A stretch of DNA of 64,000 nt from the NCBI RefSeq assembly GCF_029784135.1, contig NC_073746.1, positions 244,748,307 to 244,812,306 on the forward strand. The letters are read 5' to 3'. The DNA comes from Toxorhynchites rutilus septentrionalis. Its lineage: Eukaryota > Arthropoda > Insecta > Diptera > Culicidae. A program made the translations under genes and the position numbers. Below are positions 34,148 through 44,899 of the stretch, in pieces (positions within the stretch are counted from its first letter, which is position 1; each line of letters starts with the position of its first letter). The notes beneath the pieces are model-generated. The model ran no database searches and was not told the DNA's origin. It worked only from the letters and a program-made list of their open reading frames with translations.

Positions 34148-34255
34148 TACTTTCACGCTTCAAGCAAATAATTCCCCTTCTGCTTTCTTCCGTACTGTTT
34201 TCATATACCGCTCCCCTAACCAACTTAGTGACGAGACGGCCTCACCTAGTACCAT
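34148..34255 (+). repeat. Fragment of the 2.66-3.11 kb TIR element family
   Basis: Shares CCCCTTCTGCTTTCTTCCGT, ATACCGCTCCCCTAACCAAC and ACGGCCTCACCT with the two elements near 3 kb. The terminal repeats are lost. Confidence 0.75.
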
Positions 34256-34364
34256 AGACCCATCTTGCTCTCCATATCTCGATATCCAAGGGAACATCGA
34301 CCCACATTTCGCTTTCCCTGCCAATATTGGATCGAATACAATGTTAATTTGCAATCGTTTCATC

Positions 34365-35480
34365 AATCATTTGTATGTGTTTGATGGACAATTTGACGCC
34401 ACTTTTTTGCCAACATGGGCAAATCATCGACCTGCTTGCAGCGGTGCCCGATCCATATAAAGGTTGTTTTATTAATGTTTTTAAATAAACAGGAGATAAA
34501 TTGTTTTTTTTCAAAAATGAAGGGTTTTTCAATAAAAAATAAATTTAAATAGAAATGCTTGTTGGCATAGACCATAGACTTGACGTAGCCCCACAGGAAA
34601 TAGTTTAACGTTGTCAAATCGCACGATCGGTGCCGGCAATTGACTGGGCCATTTCGTGGCATAACACGCTCATCAAACTTGATTTTCAATAAATCGATTG
34701 TTGAATTCGCTGTGTGGCTTGTGGCGCCGTCCTGTTGAAACCAATATCCAATTCGGGCCAAAATATTCGGTTATTATTGAGCGGTAGCAATTCCCATTCA
34801 TAGTAACGTCCCGGTCTTGATCATCACGGAAGAAGTACGGCCCAATGACGGCGTCGGACCATAAACCACACCAAACAGTATTTTTTTCGGGATGCAATCG
34901 TGACTCATGGAATACGTGTGGATTGCTGCCTGACCAATAACGCATATTTTGTTCATTGACGAAGCCATTCAGCCAGAAATGAGCCTCATCGCTGAAAATG
35001 ATTTTCGATGAAAATCCGGATCATTTTCAAGTTGTTGCTCAGCCCAATTCACGAACATACGACGCTTCTGGTGGTCAAGTGGCTTCAGTTCTTGCGTTAA
35101 TTTGATCTTGTAAAGATGTAGGCCAAGATCTTTTCGCAAAATTCGCCACAACGACGTCACCGAGATGCCCAACGCTCGAGAACGACGTGTGAAAGACTGA
35201 TTTGGGTCTTCCTCAATTGACGCGCCAGCGGCAGCAATATTCTCGACACTAGGGGCACTTCTTTGTCTCACTGTCACGGGAACATGTTGTACTGTGCCTG
35301 TGGATTCAAATTTTTCCTATAGACGCTCTTTTGTTGATCTGGCAGGATGATTATGACGACCATAAATTGGACGTAGCGCTCTTAAAGTGGAGGCCATTGA
35401 CTCCGAATTTCTGTAGTAAATTTTAATAATCTCGACTCGTTGTTGGATCGTACATATATACTTCCATTATGAAATGGCAA
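34365..35480 (-). pseudogene. mariner-superfamily transposase relic (WFQQDGAT type)
   Basis: In order on the minus strand: an N-terminal helix-turn-helix (LGISVTSLWRILRKDLGLH) at about 35190-35105, LKPLDHQKRRMFVNWAEQQL, then FSAMRLISG where the family has FSDEAHFW, MRYWSGSNPHVFHESRLHPE, YWFQQDGATSHTA (second Asp), and DLTTLNYFLWGY, where the third catalytic Asp is Asn. Frames are broken. The right end (about 35590-35500) carries GGGACGCTACAAAAGTAG on the minus strand, probably the terminal region. The left end is truncated. Confidence 0.8.
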
Positions 35481-35721
35481 ACCTTACTGAAGAGAAATGT
35501 CAAGAGAACGGGAAAAAATATGGCGTCGTTTGCTGTCCCTATCGGTCTACTTTTGTAGCGTCCCTATTGAAATACCCGTTACTACGTTGAGACGGCGAAG
35601 TTCCTTTAGGAACGTTAGTGCCATTTGAGAAGAAGAAGAATAGCGAGTCAATATGTTGTCACGTCACGCTGGAATGGATAGTATACTTTTTGTAACGTGA
35701 CAACAACTTCTTGAGACGGTT

Positions 35722-35968
35722 GGTCGGTGTTAAGTCAGACCGGACCATGTGACATTTTTATGATTTTGAGAAGAACGAGATTGAAGTTTGGTGCTATAAG
35801 AGGTCATTGAGCGTTCAAAAAAAATTTCGATAAGTTATTCCTGCTGTACGCGTGATTTCCCAAATCTGATAAATGTGGAATGTAGCTTACAGAATGTTTA
35901 ACCTAATGCAATCAATAACTTGAAATTTTCAATTTGGCGACTTGGTCAGCTCTGACTTAACACCATCC
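35722..35968. mobile_element. Deletion derivative of the 27.68-28.72 kb TIR element
   Basis: Begins GGTCGGTGTTAAGTCAGA and ends TCTGACTTAACACCATCC. Both outer parts match the longer copy, with about 800 bp of interior missing. Confidence 0.8.
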
Positions 35969-36148
35969 AGTCGATACTCCCTTACTTATGGACCGATCAC
36001 AACAAAATTTTGTATGTTGTTGACCCTCATTTTTTACTAAGAGAAATTCAAGTATAAAAATGTTTGAACTTGATTTCAGCCGATAAAACAAGAATATTCT
36101 ATGTTGGTGACGAGACAACGCTTCAAAATACCTGTTTTTCAAATGCTT

Positions 36149-36419
36149 TTTTTTTTTTTTATCTTCGCTTATTTTTCGTCGGCCTATTTCCGCCACTTCA
36201 GTGCCAATCACCGACATCAGGGAGGCGACTCCACCTGTTCCTACCTATCAGACTCAACAACTCATGAGCCGGGCCAACTTCTTTTACTTCCCCTCCGAAG
36301 GAAGACGTAACCAGAGATTTTTCGCCTCAGAAAATCCCAACGACGCCAGCTGGGATTGAACCCGGGCCGATCGGATTGTGAGGCTGTTACGCTAACCACA
36401 CAACCACTGGCGCCGTCAA
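36149..36419 (-). mobile_element. tRNA-derived SINE with target-site duplication
   Basis: The minus strand starts with a tRNA-like head: A box TGGTTAGCGTAA and B box GGGTTCAATCCC. It ends in a poly(A) (T-run at 36147-36160 on plus). Perfect 13-bp duplications TTTTCAAATGCTT flank it at 36136-36148 and 36420-36432, showing L1-type retroposition. Confidence 0.88.
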
Positions 36420-36432
36420 TTTTCAAATGCTT

Positions 36433-36985
36433 GTTTCTCATGAATTACAAAATAAAACCTAGATCCACCAACTGCTTTTCAAACAAGTATTCAATTATGC
36501 ATACAATGGTATATAGACATTGAAGTTTGGTCAAGAAATAAAACATAAAAACATTGAAAACCTAAAATATTTTAAATATAATTATCTAATTTTTAAACTC
36601 GCCCTTCTCAAAAGTTGATTCATAAAAATTAAATTGGTTTCAAAGAATTTATGTTATAACTATTGCTTTCTAAAATAACGTTTTCAATTTTCTTCTAAAC
36701 TTGATCTGAAAATTGGTTCCTTGGTGCATAACCTCATGGAATGGGTCTAATGAGCATAAATAAATAAACAAACGGAATAAAGAAAAATAAACAATTACTT
36801 TAAATAATGTTTAAAATATGGATTAGGTTTTATTATGTGATTTCGTTGGTTGTAATATACAGTTCAAATATAAAACAATATTCAGTTCATAAGTAATAAT
36901 TAAATTTGATTACACATAAAATAATGAAATTATTCTTCTCTATGGGAGCCGTATCACATTGTGATTCTATTAGTGATTCTACATC
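36433..36985. other. 3' flank of the MPV17-like gene
   Basis: AT-rich, no gene. The proximal part is probably the 3' untranslated region of the gene to its right. Confidence 0.4.
36829..36834 (-). terminator. Candidate poly(A) signal of the MPV17-like gene
   Basis: AATAAA on the minus strand, about 155 nt past the stop codon. A sequence-only prediction. Confidence 0.4.
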
Positions 36986-36989
36986 ACTA

Positions 36990-37653
36990 TTAGAATGCTG
37001 TATCTTCCTCTGTAGAAATGCCTTCCGACTTCATGGCCATTATTTTAGCAGGTTCATTGCAATTAGTTTTCCACGAGAGATAAGTGTTCCAGAAGATCGC
37101 CACCAACTGAACCAGCAGAACTTGGTAGTTCAATGGCACAAGGTAAAAGTTCGTCAACTGCACCCACGGCCAGATATAATAATTCGTCAGTAAAATGTCG
37201 GTATACTCGTTCTTCAGCTTTCGCTCTATCTCTAGCCGGTTGTTGCCTTGGAATAAACCAACTGTCCCGATAAATGTGCCCAGAAACACGGGTGCGAAAA
37301 TCAGCTGATCCAAAGCTACTTTCTTGAATGTTACTATAGCTTTGTTGCGGCCGGTAATGTGCTTATCCAGGAGACCGTACCATTTCCGTAGACCAGGTCC
37401 CTGCAAGAAATAATGATTGTTAAATGTGTCAGAACTTTATGGGGAACACAATCGACAATAACGAAATACTTACACCGATGCAGAAGCCGATTCCGAAAAA
37501 TCTAAACGCACGCATTTTGTCAATAGTATTGATCTTCTGTTTTTCAATCAATGTTTGCGCAATGATGTCTCCCGAACCCATCAGTATTCCTGTTTGTACT
37601 GACTGAACCAAGAGCGGATATTTAACCAGAGCACGTTTGTACCAGCTGGCCAT
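36990..37653 (-). CDS. Mpv17: MPV17-family mitochondrial inner-membrane protein (196 aa)
   Basis: Two exons: 37653-37474 (60 codons, donor GTAAGT) and 37400-36990 (136 codons plus stop, acceptor TTCTTGCAG), with a 73-bp phase-0 intron. The start at [13 protein letters not shown] is chosen because it matches the usual family N-terminus; an in-frame ATG 15 codons upstream adds nothing conserved. Family hallmarks are [25 protein letters not shown] across the splice, [12 protein letters not shown] and the signature [17 protein letters not shown], ending in [10 protein letters not shown]. Four hydrophobic segments fit the expected four-pass topology. MPV17 proteins act in mitochondrial nucleotide and redox homeostasis in animals. 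Length is normal and the frame intact, so this is a real, probably functional gene, the best conserved in the window. Confidence 0.95.
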
Positions 37654-37659
37654 TTTGGA

Positions 37660-38005
37660 ACAAGGTACAATTGAATCGATTCTACGGAGATGAATCAATT
37701 AAGTAAGCAATTCCTATATCACTAGCCGGGACCAACGGATCTGTTTGTTGGAAGAAGTGTGCTTTGGCAAGCAAGCTACTTTTTTTAGATAAAAATACAA
37801 CGCAGTGTCGATCGATAATTTTACGTTGCTGTCATAGTTTTCAGCGTGCGATTATACTCGGGAACGTTCGTTCATTCCGCTTGTCAGCTTAAAATTCGTG
37901 TATAGTAAGGAAGCGAAAGAGACGAAGAACCAAAATAAAACAAACCTGCGCCTCTATAGTCTTTTTTCATATGAAGTCAATTTTTGTAAAATTGATGGTT
38001 AGCTT
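37660..38005. other. Upstream region of the MPV17-like gene
   Basis: About 340 bp between the start codon and the foldback element; it should contain the promoter. No clear TATA box on the minus strand. Confidence 0.4.
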
Positions 38006-38007
38006 CC

Positions 38008-39390
38008 AATGAGTACATATCGAGGTGGAGCAGTAGGCGAAGTATATCTGTATTGGCAAGCAAAATATCGTGTCGTAATTATTTGCATTCAATATGGAAT
38101 GTACATGGAAGAAACTAAACAATGTTCAATGTACTCACGGTTGCATGATAATTTGAGCCGAAATTCTCATGAAATCGTTCAACTGTTTGTTTTTTAACAG
38201 ATGACAATTGTATTGCGGCTTATTTCGATTGTTTATTTAGTAAAAAGGTCCAGAGAGCAGTCGTATACTTAGATCTCGAAAGCAGTAACATTTTCGGTGA
38301 ATTTTTTATTAATTGCCGATTATTTTCTCACAACATACACACCGACACTGAAAGCCTTCTAAACATTAACTTTGTCACGTTAAAATAATGAAAGTTCGTT
38401 TGTTTCTATGAACGTGGGGGAGTGAAAATGGCACATGGAAATATCACTTTTATCTGTATTTTTCGACGTGATTTCACAAATATTCACTACACAATGTCAT
38501 ATTCGTTTCATATTCAGCGGGAACTCTAATAAAATGTACGTTTTTAATTGATAAAACACTTCCTGAAAATAGCATTTTCACATGGATGTGGTAGGAAATC
38601 AAATATAAACATAACGACTGACGTCACTATTTGGAAAATGGTTATGGCAGCGCATGCTATGTCGCTCGAAAAACCACCATCTTCATTACATTTTTTCCAG
38701 GACATTGGTTAGCTTCGTCTATATACAATGTACTCGAAAAAAGGTAATGAAGATAGTAGAGTTTCGAGCGATATAGCATGCGCTGCCATTACTATTTATC
38801 AAATAGTGACGTCAGGCGTTGTGTTTATCTTTGATTGCCCACCGCATCCATGTGAAAATGCTATTTTCAGGAAGTATCAATAGAAAACGTACATTTCTTA
38901 GAGTTCCCGCTGAATATCAGGCTATTGTGATAGCGCGGTGTGAATATTTGGACGGATAAAAGTGATATTTGCATGTGCCATTTTCACTACTCACGCTCCT
39001 AGAAACAAACGAAGATTCATTATTTTAACGTTACAAAGTTGATGCTTCGAAGGCTCTCAGTGTCGGTTTGTATGATATGAGAGAATAATCGCCAATTACT
39101 CAAAATTTCACCGAAAATGTTACTGCTTTCGAGAACTAAGCATACGACTGCCCTCTGGACCTTCTTACCACACAAATAATCGAAATAATCCACGATAAAA
39201 CGGTCATCTGTTAAAAAACAAACAGTTGAAATATTTCATGAGCATTTTGGCACAAATTATCATGCAACCGTGAGTACTTTCAACATTGTTTTGTTTCTTT
39301 CCATATTTAATGCAAATAATTACGACACGATATTTTGCTTGCCAATACAGATATACTTCGCCTACTTCTCCACCTCGATATGTACTCATT
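38008..39390. repeat. Long foldback palindrome (arms of about 650-690 bp)
   Basis: The left arm begins ATGAGTACATATCGAGGTGG, and the right arm ends with its inverse. Inner landmarks are also mirrored: GGCAGCGCATGCTAT at 38646 and ATAGCATGCGCTGCC at 38776, and ATCCATGTGAAAATGCTATT against its inverse at 38583. The unpaired centre is roughly 38690-38740. Arms differ at scattered bases, so they are not an assembly mirror. A transcript across it would fold into a very long hairpin. Small open frames in each arm are simply reflections of one another. Confidence 0.88.
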
Positions 39391-39716
39391 AGTTTACACC
39401 TATTTCTTTCTACACTAGAGCAAAATATGATTAACAATGGCTACCAAATCATTGGTAGTTTCAATTTCAATCCCATCGATGTTCACTGAACGCGTTCGTC
39501 GCCCAGCGCGATTTAACTGAGTTCCTTACAGGGTTCAAATTCGACTGCCGGTAGCTAAAAGATAGCCAAAGAAATAAGTGAGAAACAACAAAAAGGAATA
39601 GAGGGATCCGTTCAGGACTATTTTCGCCTAAGTATGGTACAAAATTATTCAAATTCTACTCCACTGAAGCGTAAACATACTCAGTGAAACTATATCTAAA
39701 TGAGAAACCAGCTTAA

Positions 39717-40292
39717 GGGGGACTCTGGTCTGGAAAATCGAAAAAAATGAATTTTTGTTTTTTTTTTGCATTTTTGGGAAGCTTATGCCCTCAGAAATGT
39801 TGTCCTTAAAGGATTTTCTATATTTGATTTCGCTGGAAAGTTACAGCCAAAAAAATGAAGTCACCTCAAGGGATATAGTATTGCTGTACGAATTTTAAAT
39901 CGCGTTTTTCACGAAACCATGTTCTCTAATCTCTATTTAGAGATTTTTCATGAAAAATATCTGATTTTTAACAAAAATGGCCGCTGTTTTGGCAGTTTTT
40001 CGAATTTTCAAAAACCCCTATGTAACGCTTTAGGTTTCAAAATATTCATTGGAATTTGTTCTACGACACCCCGTTGCTTCAGAACCTATACCAACAGCAA
40101 GGTACCGCATCTACGCACCAAGCTGTCAACAGCGTCATAATCATTATTCGCCCACTCAAAAAATGGAAAATACATCTTCAAATTTACCTTAAACAATAAC
40201 CAAAATACACGAACACTTCACTTTGTTCGTAACATCCGAAAAAAATCCACGAAAATTCATTGTTTTCCGACCTTCCAGACAGGGGTCCCCCC
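39717..40292. mobile_element. TTAA-flanked MITE, 576 bp
   Basis: TTAA on both sides (39713-39716 and 40293-40296). The ends are GGGGGACTCTGGTCTGGAA and TTCCAGACAGGGGTCCCCCC, inverted with small mismatches. No coding. A second TTAA insertion in this window, unrelated in sequence to that at 20.5 kb. Confidence 0.82.
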
Positions 40293-40310
40293 TTAAGAAG
40301 GCACTTCGGC

Positions 40311-40400
40311 GAGGAGGCGATCTGGCGTAGTGGTAACATCCATACCTCTCACGCTGAAGACCACGAGTTCAATTCTCACTCCCGACATTCTTCCATTGCA
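40311..40400 (+). mobile_element. tRNA-derived SINE head
   Basis: GGAGGCGATCTGGCGTAGTG contains an A-box-like element, and GAGTTCAATTCTC a B box. A related copy lies inverted at 41085-41160. It starts just beyond the TTAA MITE. Confidence 0.65.
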
Positions 40401-41084
40401 ACATTACCACCAAACGACGTGCAACGAAATATAAACCGACAAAGCAAGTTCCTCGCTCTTCGATACTAAATAGTTTGTCAGAGTGTGTTGACGACCAAAG
40501 CATGTTGCAAGTCAGTGCCATATGATCGTCAAGACGGGAAATACTATGTCACTTGATGTAATGGAAGTTTACACGTTTACAAGGGTGCATTTGTTTACGT
40601 TGGGCTACCTGAATACCATTCTTACACGTTATCGCGTGTTCGACATAGTATTTACTTCAGTAAATACCGGGAACAACAACCGGAACGAATATCGAACCTT
40701 TGCTCGATGAGAATAAAATACAGTCTCCGACAATCATCAATTCGATGCTGATAATTTTACCGCCTACTTGGTCGGTCAAAACGTATTGACGAAACTCAGT
40801 AACAGGCAAATTGTTGCATCGTACTCCGTCAGTCACCATTTGACCAACATTTTTGTCAGTAGGATGTGACTAACGTGGCTCGCCAGTTGTCAGTGACATT
40901 GATGAAAAAATGCAGCTCTGGTCACTATAATACAGATAAAAAAAAGGCACTTCGGCCTAGCCGGAGACGTCCGCATTCAATTTGCGGATAAATTATTAAA
41001 TGAAGGTGGAACAGACCAAGCTGACCTTTTTTTTCAGTACTATAGTGACTTTCAACACTTTTGGCTGGTTCGTCATCTTACTTC

Positions 41085-41160
41085 CATTTTTGGAAGAATT
41101 GAACTCGTGACCATGAGCGTGAGAGGTATGGGTGTTACCACTACCCAGATCGCCTCCTCC
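41085..41160 (-). mobile_element. tRNA-derived SINE head, inverted copy
   Basis: The reverse complement reads GGAGGCGATCTGGGTAGTGG, CATACCTCTCACGCTCATGG and CACGAGTTCAATTC, matching the 40.3 kb copy almost base for base outside the anticodon-like part. Confidence 0.65.
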
Positions 41161-41189
41161 TAAGCTGGCATTCCTTGAACCCATTGGTT

Positions 41190-42640
41190 GATTGTCAACG
41201 GTTTATTTACCGTTCATCAACGCGTTACGGTGTTCTCGTACTGTGAGGCCGAGGACATAATGAAAGCGATGTGATGCAGATTTCAATGCGGCGAAACTGT
41301 TTGTGGAGTGTGTTACCGACCAATGACACAACATGAAGGGTAGTTCAATTTTTGTTTAGTTAAATGTAGTAATTGTTCAAAAATAGTCTTTATGTAAATT
41401 AATTGTTTTGTTTATTGTTGGCTGGTTCATTAACAATATTGTCGTTAAATGTAAATTTTTTAAATGAATTGTTGATTGTAATAACTAACAATAGTTTTAA
41501 GTGTATATTGTACTAACCCAACTTTTTAATTTGCCACGATCGAAAGCCCCCTTGAGTAACATCGGCGGGCAAGCTGACGGTGTTCCGGAAGTAGGAGAGA
41601 GAGGAAGGAATCAGATAGAGGAATAATGGAGAGAGGAAGGATTGAGAGCAGAGAGTAGACGGGAAAAGGAAGAAGGGTCAAGGTTTCGTGGAAGGAAATG
41701 CAAAAGCACTCGGGCACTTTAGCTGGAGTCTGGAAACGACGAACATCTTTACTATACGAAGTTAGTAAAGTTACCATTAAAAGGTATTCTGTGATAAAGT
41801 GAGTGTAATACTCCTGGGCGTGTGAAGAAAAAACAGGGACGTTCCGATTCGCGCCACAGGGACACTGGAGGGACAAGCGTGCCCCCGGATTTCAAACCTC
41901 CAGCCGCCCGTGCGCAGGTAAAGCGCTGCAATAAATTCAGCGATTTTCTACAACAGAGCCGACATTGGCTTTAGAATCAACCAGTGGAATCTCAGCTCGA
42001 ACCATGATTGAGCTACGTGCCCCGTCTCTCCTCTCTCTCTCGCTCCGTTACACCAACCACGTGTCATCGAAGGGCCCCAATCGACGAACGGCGCCGCAAC
42101 GAATAAATTATTCAAATAAAACTTATAAAATTGTAAATCCCAATTAGTAGTTTTCACATATTTTTCCATTTCGAACCAGCCCTATTGAACTCCTCTATCG
42201 GTTGTGGTAGTGTCGTCCGCGGTACAGGGAGTCCCCCATAGTTCGGAAGCCGACCTTGAGATAAATTACAGAGGTGAGCTAAGCTGGGCGGTTATGGAGT
42301 AATCCATAACTTTCAAGTGTTTTGCCGCGAGTGAACGCAAGTGATGGTTGCCATACGATTTATCTATAAATATGTTCACAACCAAACTCATCGAACGAAA
42401 ATAAAAATTGATTTGTTGAGAGAAAAAGTAACCAAATGCCACTGAGGAAAATGTTTCATTTGCTGTACTTTCAATTTACATTTTGGGTTGAAGCTTTTTT
42501 GAGAAAAATACAATTTTTTATCAATTTGAATATCTCACAATTCAATGGTTTACAGAATGAAGATGTGTTGACATGTCTGGGATCCTTGTGCGGGGTTGTT
42601 TACCTGTGGAATGGAATGGAATGAAAAATCAAAAAGTTAC
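41190..42640. other. Unassigned stretch, possibly a decayed LTR
   Basis: 41540-41940 is purine-rich on the plus strand and less AT-rich than its surroundings. AATAAAAC-type signals lie near 42100-42125, and a GGCTGGTTC/GAACCAGCC inverted pair at 41422 and 42173. No TSD or TG...CA pair could be fixed, so no element is called. No gene. Confidence 0.3.
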
Positions 42641-42644
42641 AGGA

Positions 42645-44440
42645 GGGTTGTGTCTGAGACACGACCGCATAGTTGACGTAGGATTCCGTTAGGCTATATG
42701 TTGATTTTGGATATGTTTGAAGAATTACATCGTTAAACTCTTTGATAATGATTTGAGGGCAATTTTGTTTGATTGTTGGATATTGTTAGTTCACTCCACC
42801 AGTGTTTACCGAGTAGTGATGACAGAAAGATGGTAAACAGTCGTTGGATGATGCGTATCAGATAAAAGATACCGAAGTGGAATGAGATATGATGAAAACC
42901 GCCCTCTGTGATCCTAGACGAGATGCCTCCTATGTTATGTATGGATGAAATATGAAAAAAACTCACTAATGGAATATAAAATAGTTACCAATACCGAACA
43001 CAATTATTATTTTTTCTCATCAGTAAAAACATGTTACTTCAATATAGAGAAAACATATTTGAAATGGGAAAGGTAATCTTCTTTTATAACTTTCACTTTC
43101 TGAGTGTTTATTCAACCCAATGCGAATTTTAATTGGACTAACAGCACCTAATACTATATGTAGAGCATATGAAAAATCACTTTTTCTAATATTTTTTCAC
43201 TTTTCAAATTTTTCTCGCCGTATAAACTTTCCTTGGCTGAAAATAAACACAACAAAACAGACAGCTTAAACCAAACGACCCGTTCTCGAGCGAGAACACA
43301 CCTTGGTTTTTATTTATGAAATATGAAATAAATCGTTCCATACATCAAGTCATTTTTAACACAACTGCTACCATATACAATTTTACACTTACACTTGTGC
43401 TAAATTTTTCACAATACACGATCGGCCATTGATATGAAATTTAACGAAGCAACCAACATTAAAATCTAGATTCAAATTTGATATGCTAGAATTACCCCCT
43501 ACTTTCATGTATTTGCAATGTCGATTTCACCCAGGCAGCTTGATTTTGATGTCTCTGTTAGGGAACGCATGTCGGTAGGAACAAAAGCCCCCCCCCCCCC
43601 TACTTTCATGTATTTGCAATGCCAATTCCCCCAGGCAGCTTGGTTTTGATGTCTCTGTTAGGGACCCGCCGCATGTGTAGTCAATTTCGACCAATCAGAA
43701 ATGGATATTTCCGTTAGGATAAGGGTTGAGATTTTTCAATTGTTCGATAGTTAGTTACATGACATATATTATTTTCTTCAATATAAAAAATTGTTATGGA
43801 GTACCGAAATCGATTGACGCAAAAATTTCATCGATCCATCATTAAATGACTGAGCAATAAGCGTTTGAAATTGGACAATTTTCACGATGTGCTCGATTTT
43901 CGATTTTCAATTTGTACCCCAATATGTTCCCGAAAGACGTAATCCTACGTCAAAAAACGCGTGATTAGAAGCGATCAGTATGTCATAGCACACAATGAGC
44001 TCCAGTTCATCGCTCCGCATCGCATCGCGTTTACTATTAGCGAATTCTTTAAAACTGAGTTAGTTCCAAACTGACTCTGTAATAAAAAATACGTTTTCAG
44101 GTCACGAATGCAGCGGTTTTAACAGTTTTAAACAGTTTTTTTTACATATTTTGATTTCTAATTTTTAGTACATTATCATTAGTATATTCCTCTACAATTA
44201 AACTATTCAACTTTTTTTCAATTTTTATTTCTTACTTCATTTTTTTCGGAATGTTTTCTTGATGTATTGTATTCTTGAATAGCGCTAACGTTTCCAGTAA
44301 AAATTATACCGTCTCGACGTACGTCATTTTTATTAATAGATAGTTTAGATTTCATATGCCAAATACACGCCTTGAATGTATTCTGAGTGGCATGCTCTAG
44401 AATACGCGTGTACCAGTGCAGGTCGAAAGAACTTTCTATG
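42645..44440. other. Repeat-rich, non-coding stretch
   Basis: Begins with a GGGTTGTGTC...TAGTTGACGTAGGATT motif (42652-42690) also found at 59337 and, inverted, at 63495-63540. A diverged inverse (GTAATCCTACGTCA) is at 43938, so 42.65-43.97 kb may be one decayed element. No gene. Confidence 0.35.
43500..43667 (+). repeat. Two-copy tandem duplication with a poly(C) junction
   Basis: CTACTTTCATGTATTTGCAA to GATGTCTCTGTTAGGGA occurs at 43499-43564 and again at 43600-43665. A run of 14 C precedes the second copy. Confidence 0.85.
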
Positions 44441-44454
44441 ACGAAAAATTCCCC

Positions 44455-44528
44455 GGCCATAACGGGGAATCGAACCCGAACCCCCGGCGTGAGAATGTGT
44501 GACGCTAACTACTCGGCCACGGGGGCAA
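44455..44528 (-). mobile_element. tRNA-like SINE head or tRNA pseudogene
   Basis: Minus strand: GCCCCCGTGGCCGAGTAG, TTAGCGTC, then CGGGTTCGATTCCCCG with a good T stem-loop. The acceptor ends do not pair into a 7-bp stem and no clean anticodon arm forms, so it is not called as a working tRNA. Confidence 0.6.
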
Positions 44529-44621
44529 GATATGTACTATATTCTATTAGTTAAATGATTTCATTTGATACTAGTCAAGCCCTTCTATTTGGTACCTATA
44601 TTAATGGGGTTTTTAGTATAT

Positions 44622-44880
44622 AACAATTCGTCCGAAAAGTTTATAAGGTAACACAGTAAAACAATTTTTTTTTTGCAAAATTCAATTTTATTATTCAACA
44701 TAATTGACTTCGAGGACGATACAGCGATTATAGCGATCTTGCAACTTTTCGATACCATTTTTATAGTACACTTTCGCTTTTTTTCAAAATAGGTCTCAGT
44801 TTCGATATTCACTTCATCATCGGTCTTAAATTTCTTGCCAGCGAGTGTTCTCTTCGGGTCTGCGGACAGGAAATGGAGAA
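44622..44880 (-). pseudogene. mariner transposase C-terminal relic with its terminal repeat
   Basis: The minus strand gives LAGKKFKTDDEVNIETETYF, EKKRKCTIKMVSK and then a decayed C-terminus, the tail of a D,D34D transposase. Its outer end (TAACAATTCGTCCGAAAAGT on plus) matches the terminal repeat of the 31048-31230 MITE. The 5' two thirds are gone. Confidence 0.75.
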
Positions 44881-44899
44881 TACGGTGGATGCGGAAGCA

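Noticed and set aside
35590..35712. Separate small inverted-repeat element around GTTGTCACGT/ACGTGACAAC
   Set aside because: Only about 10 bp pairs; boundaries and duplication not defined, so not called.
41500..42180. Second solo LTR
   Set aside because: Purine-rich body and late poly(A)-like signals are suggestive, but no TG...CA pair with a flanking duplication could be fixed.
44455..44528. Functional tRNA on the minus strand
   Set aside because: Good A/B boxes and T arm, but no 7-bp acceptor stem or anticodon arm; fits a SINE head or pseudogene.
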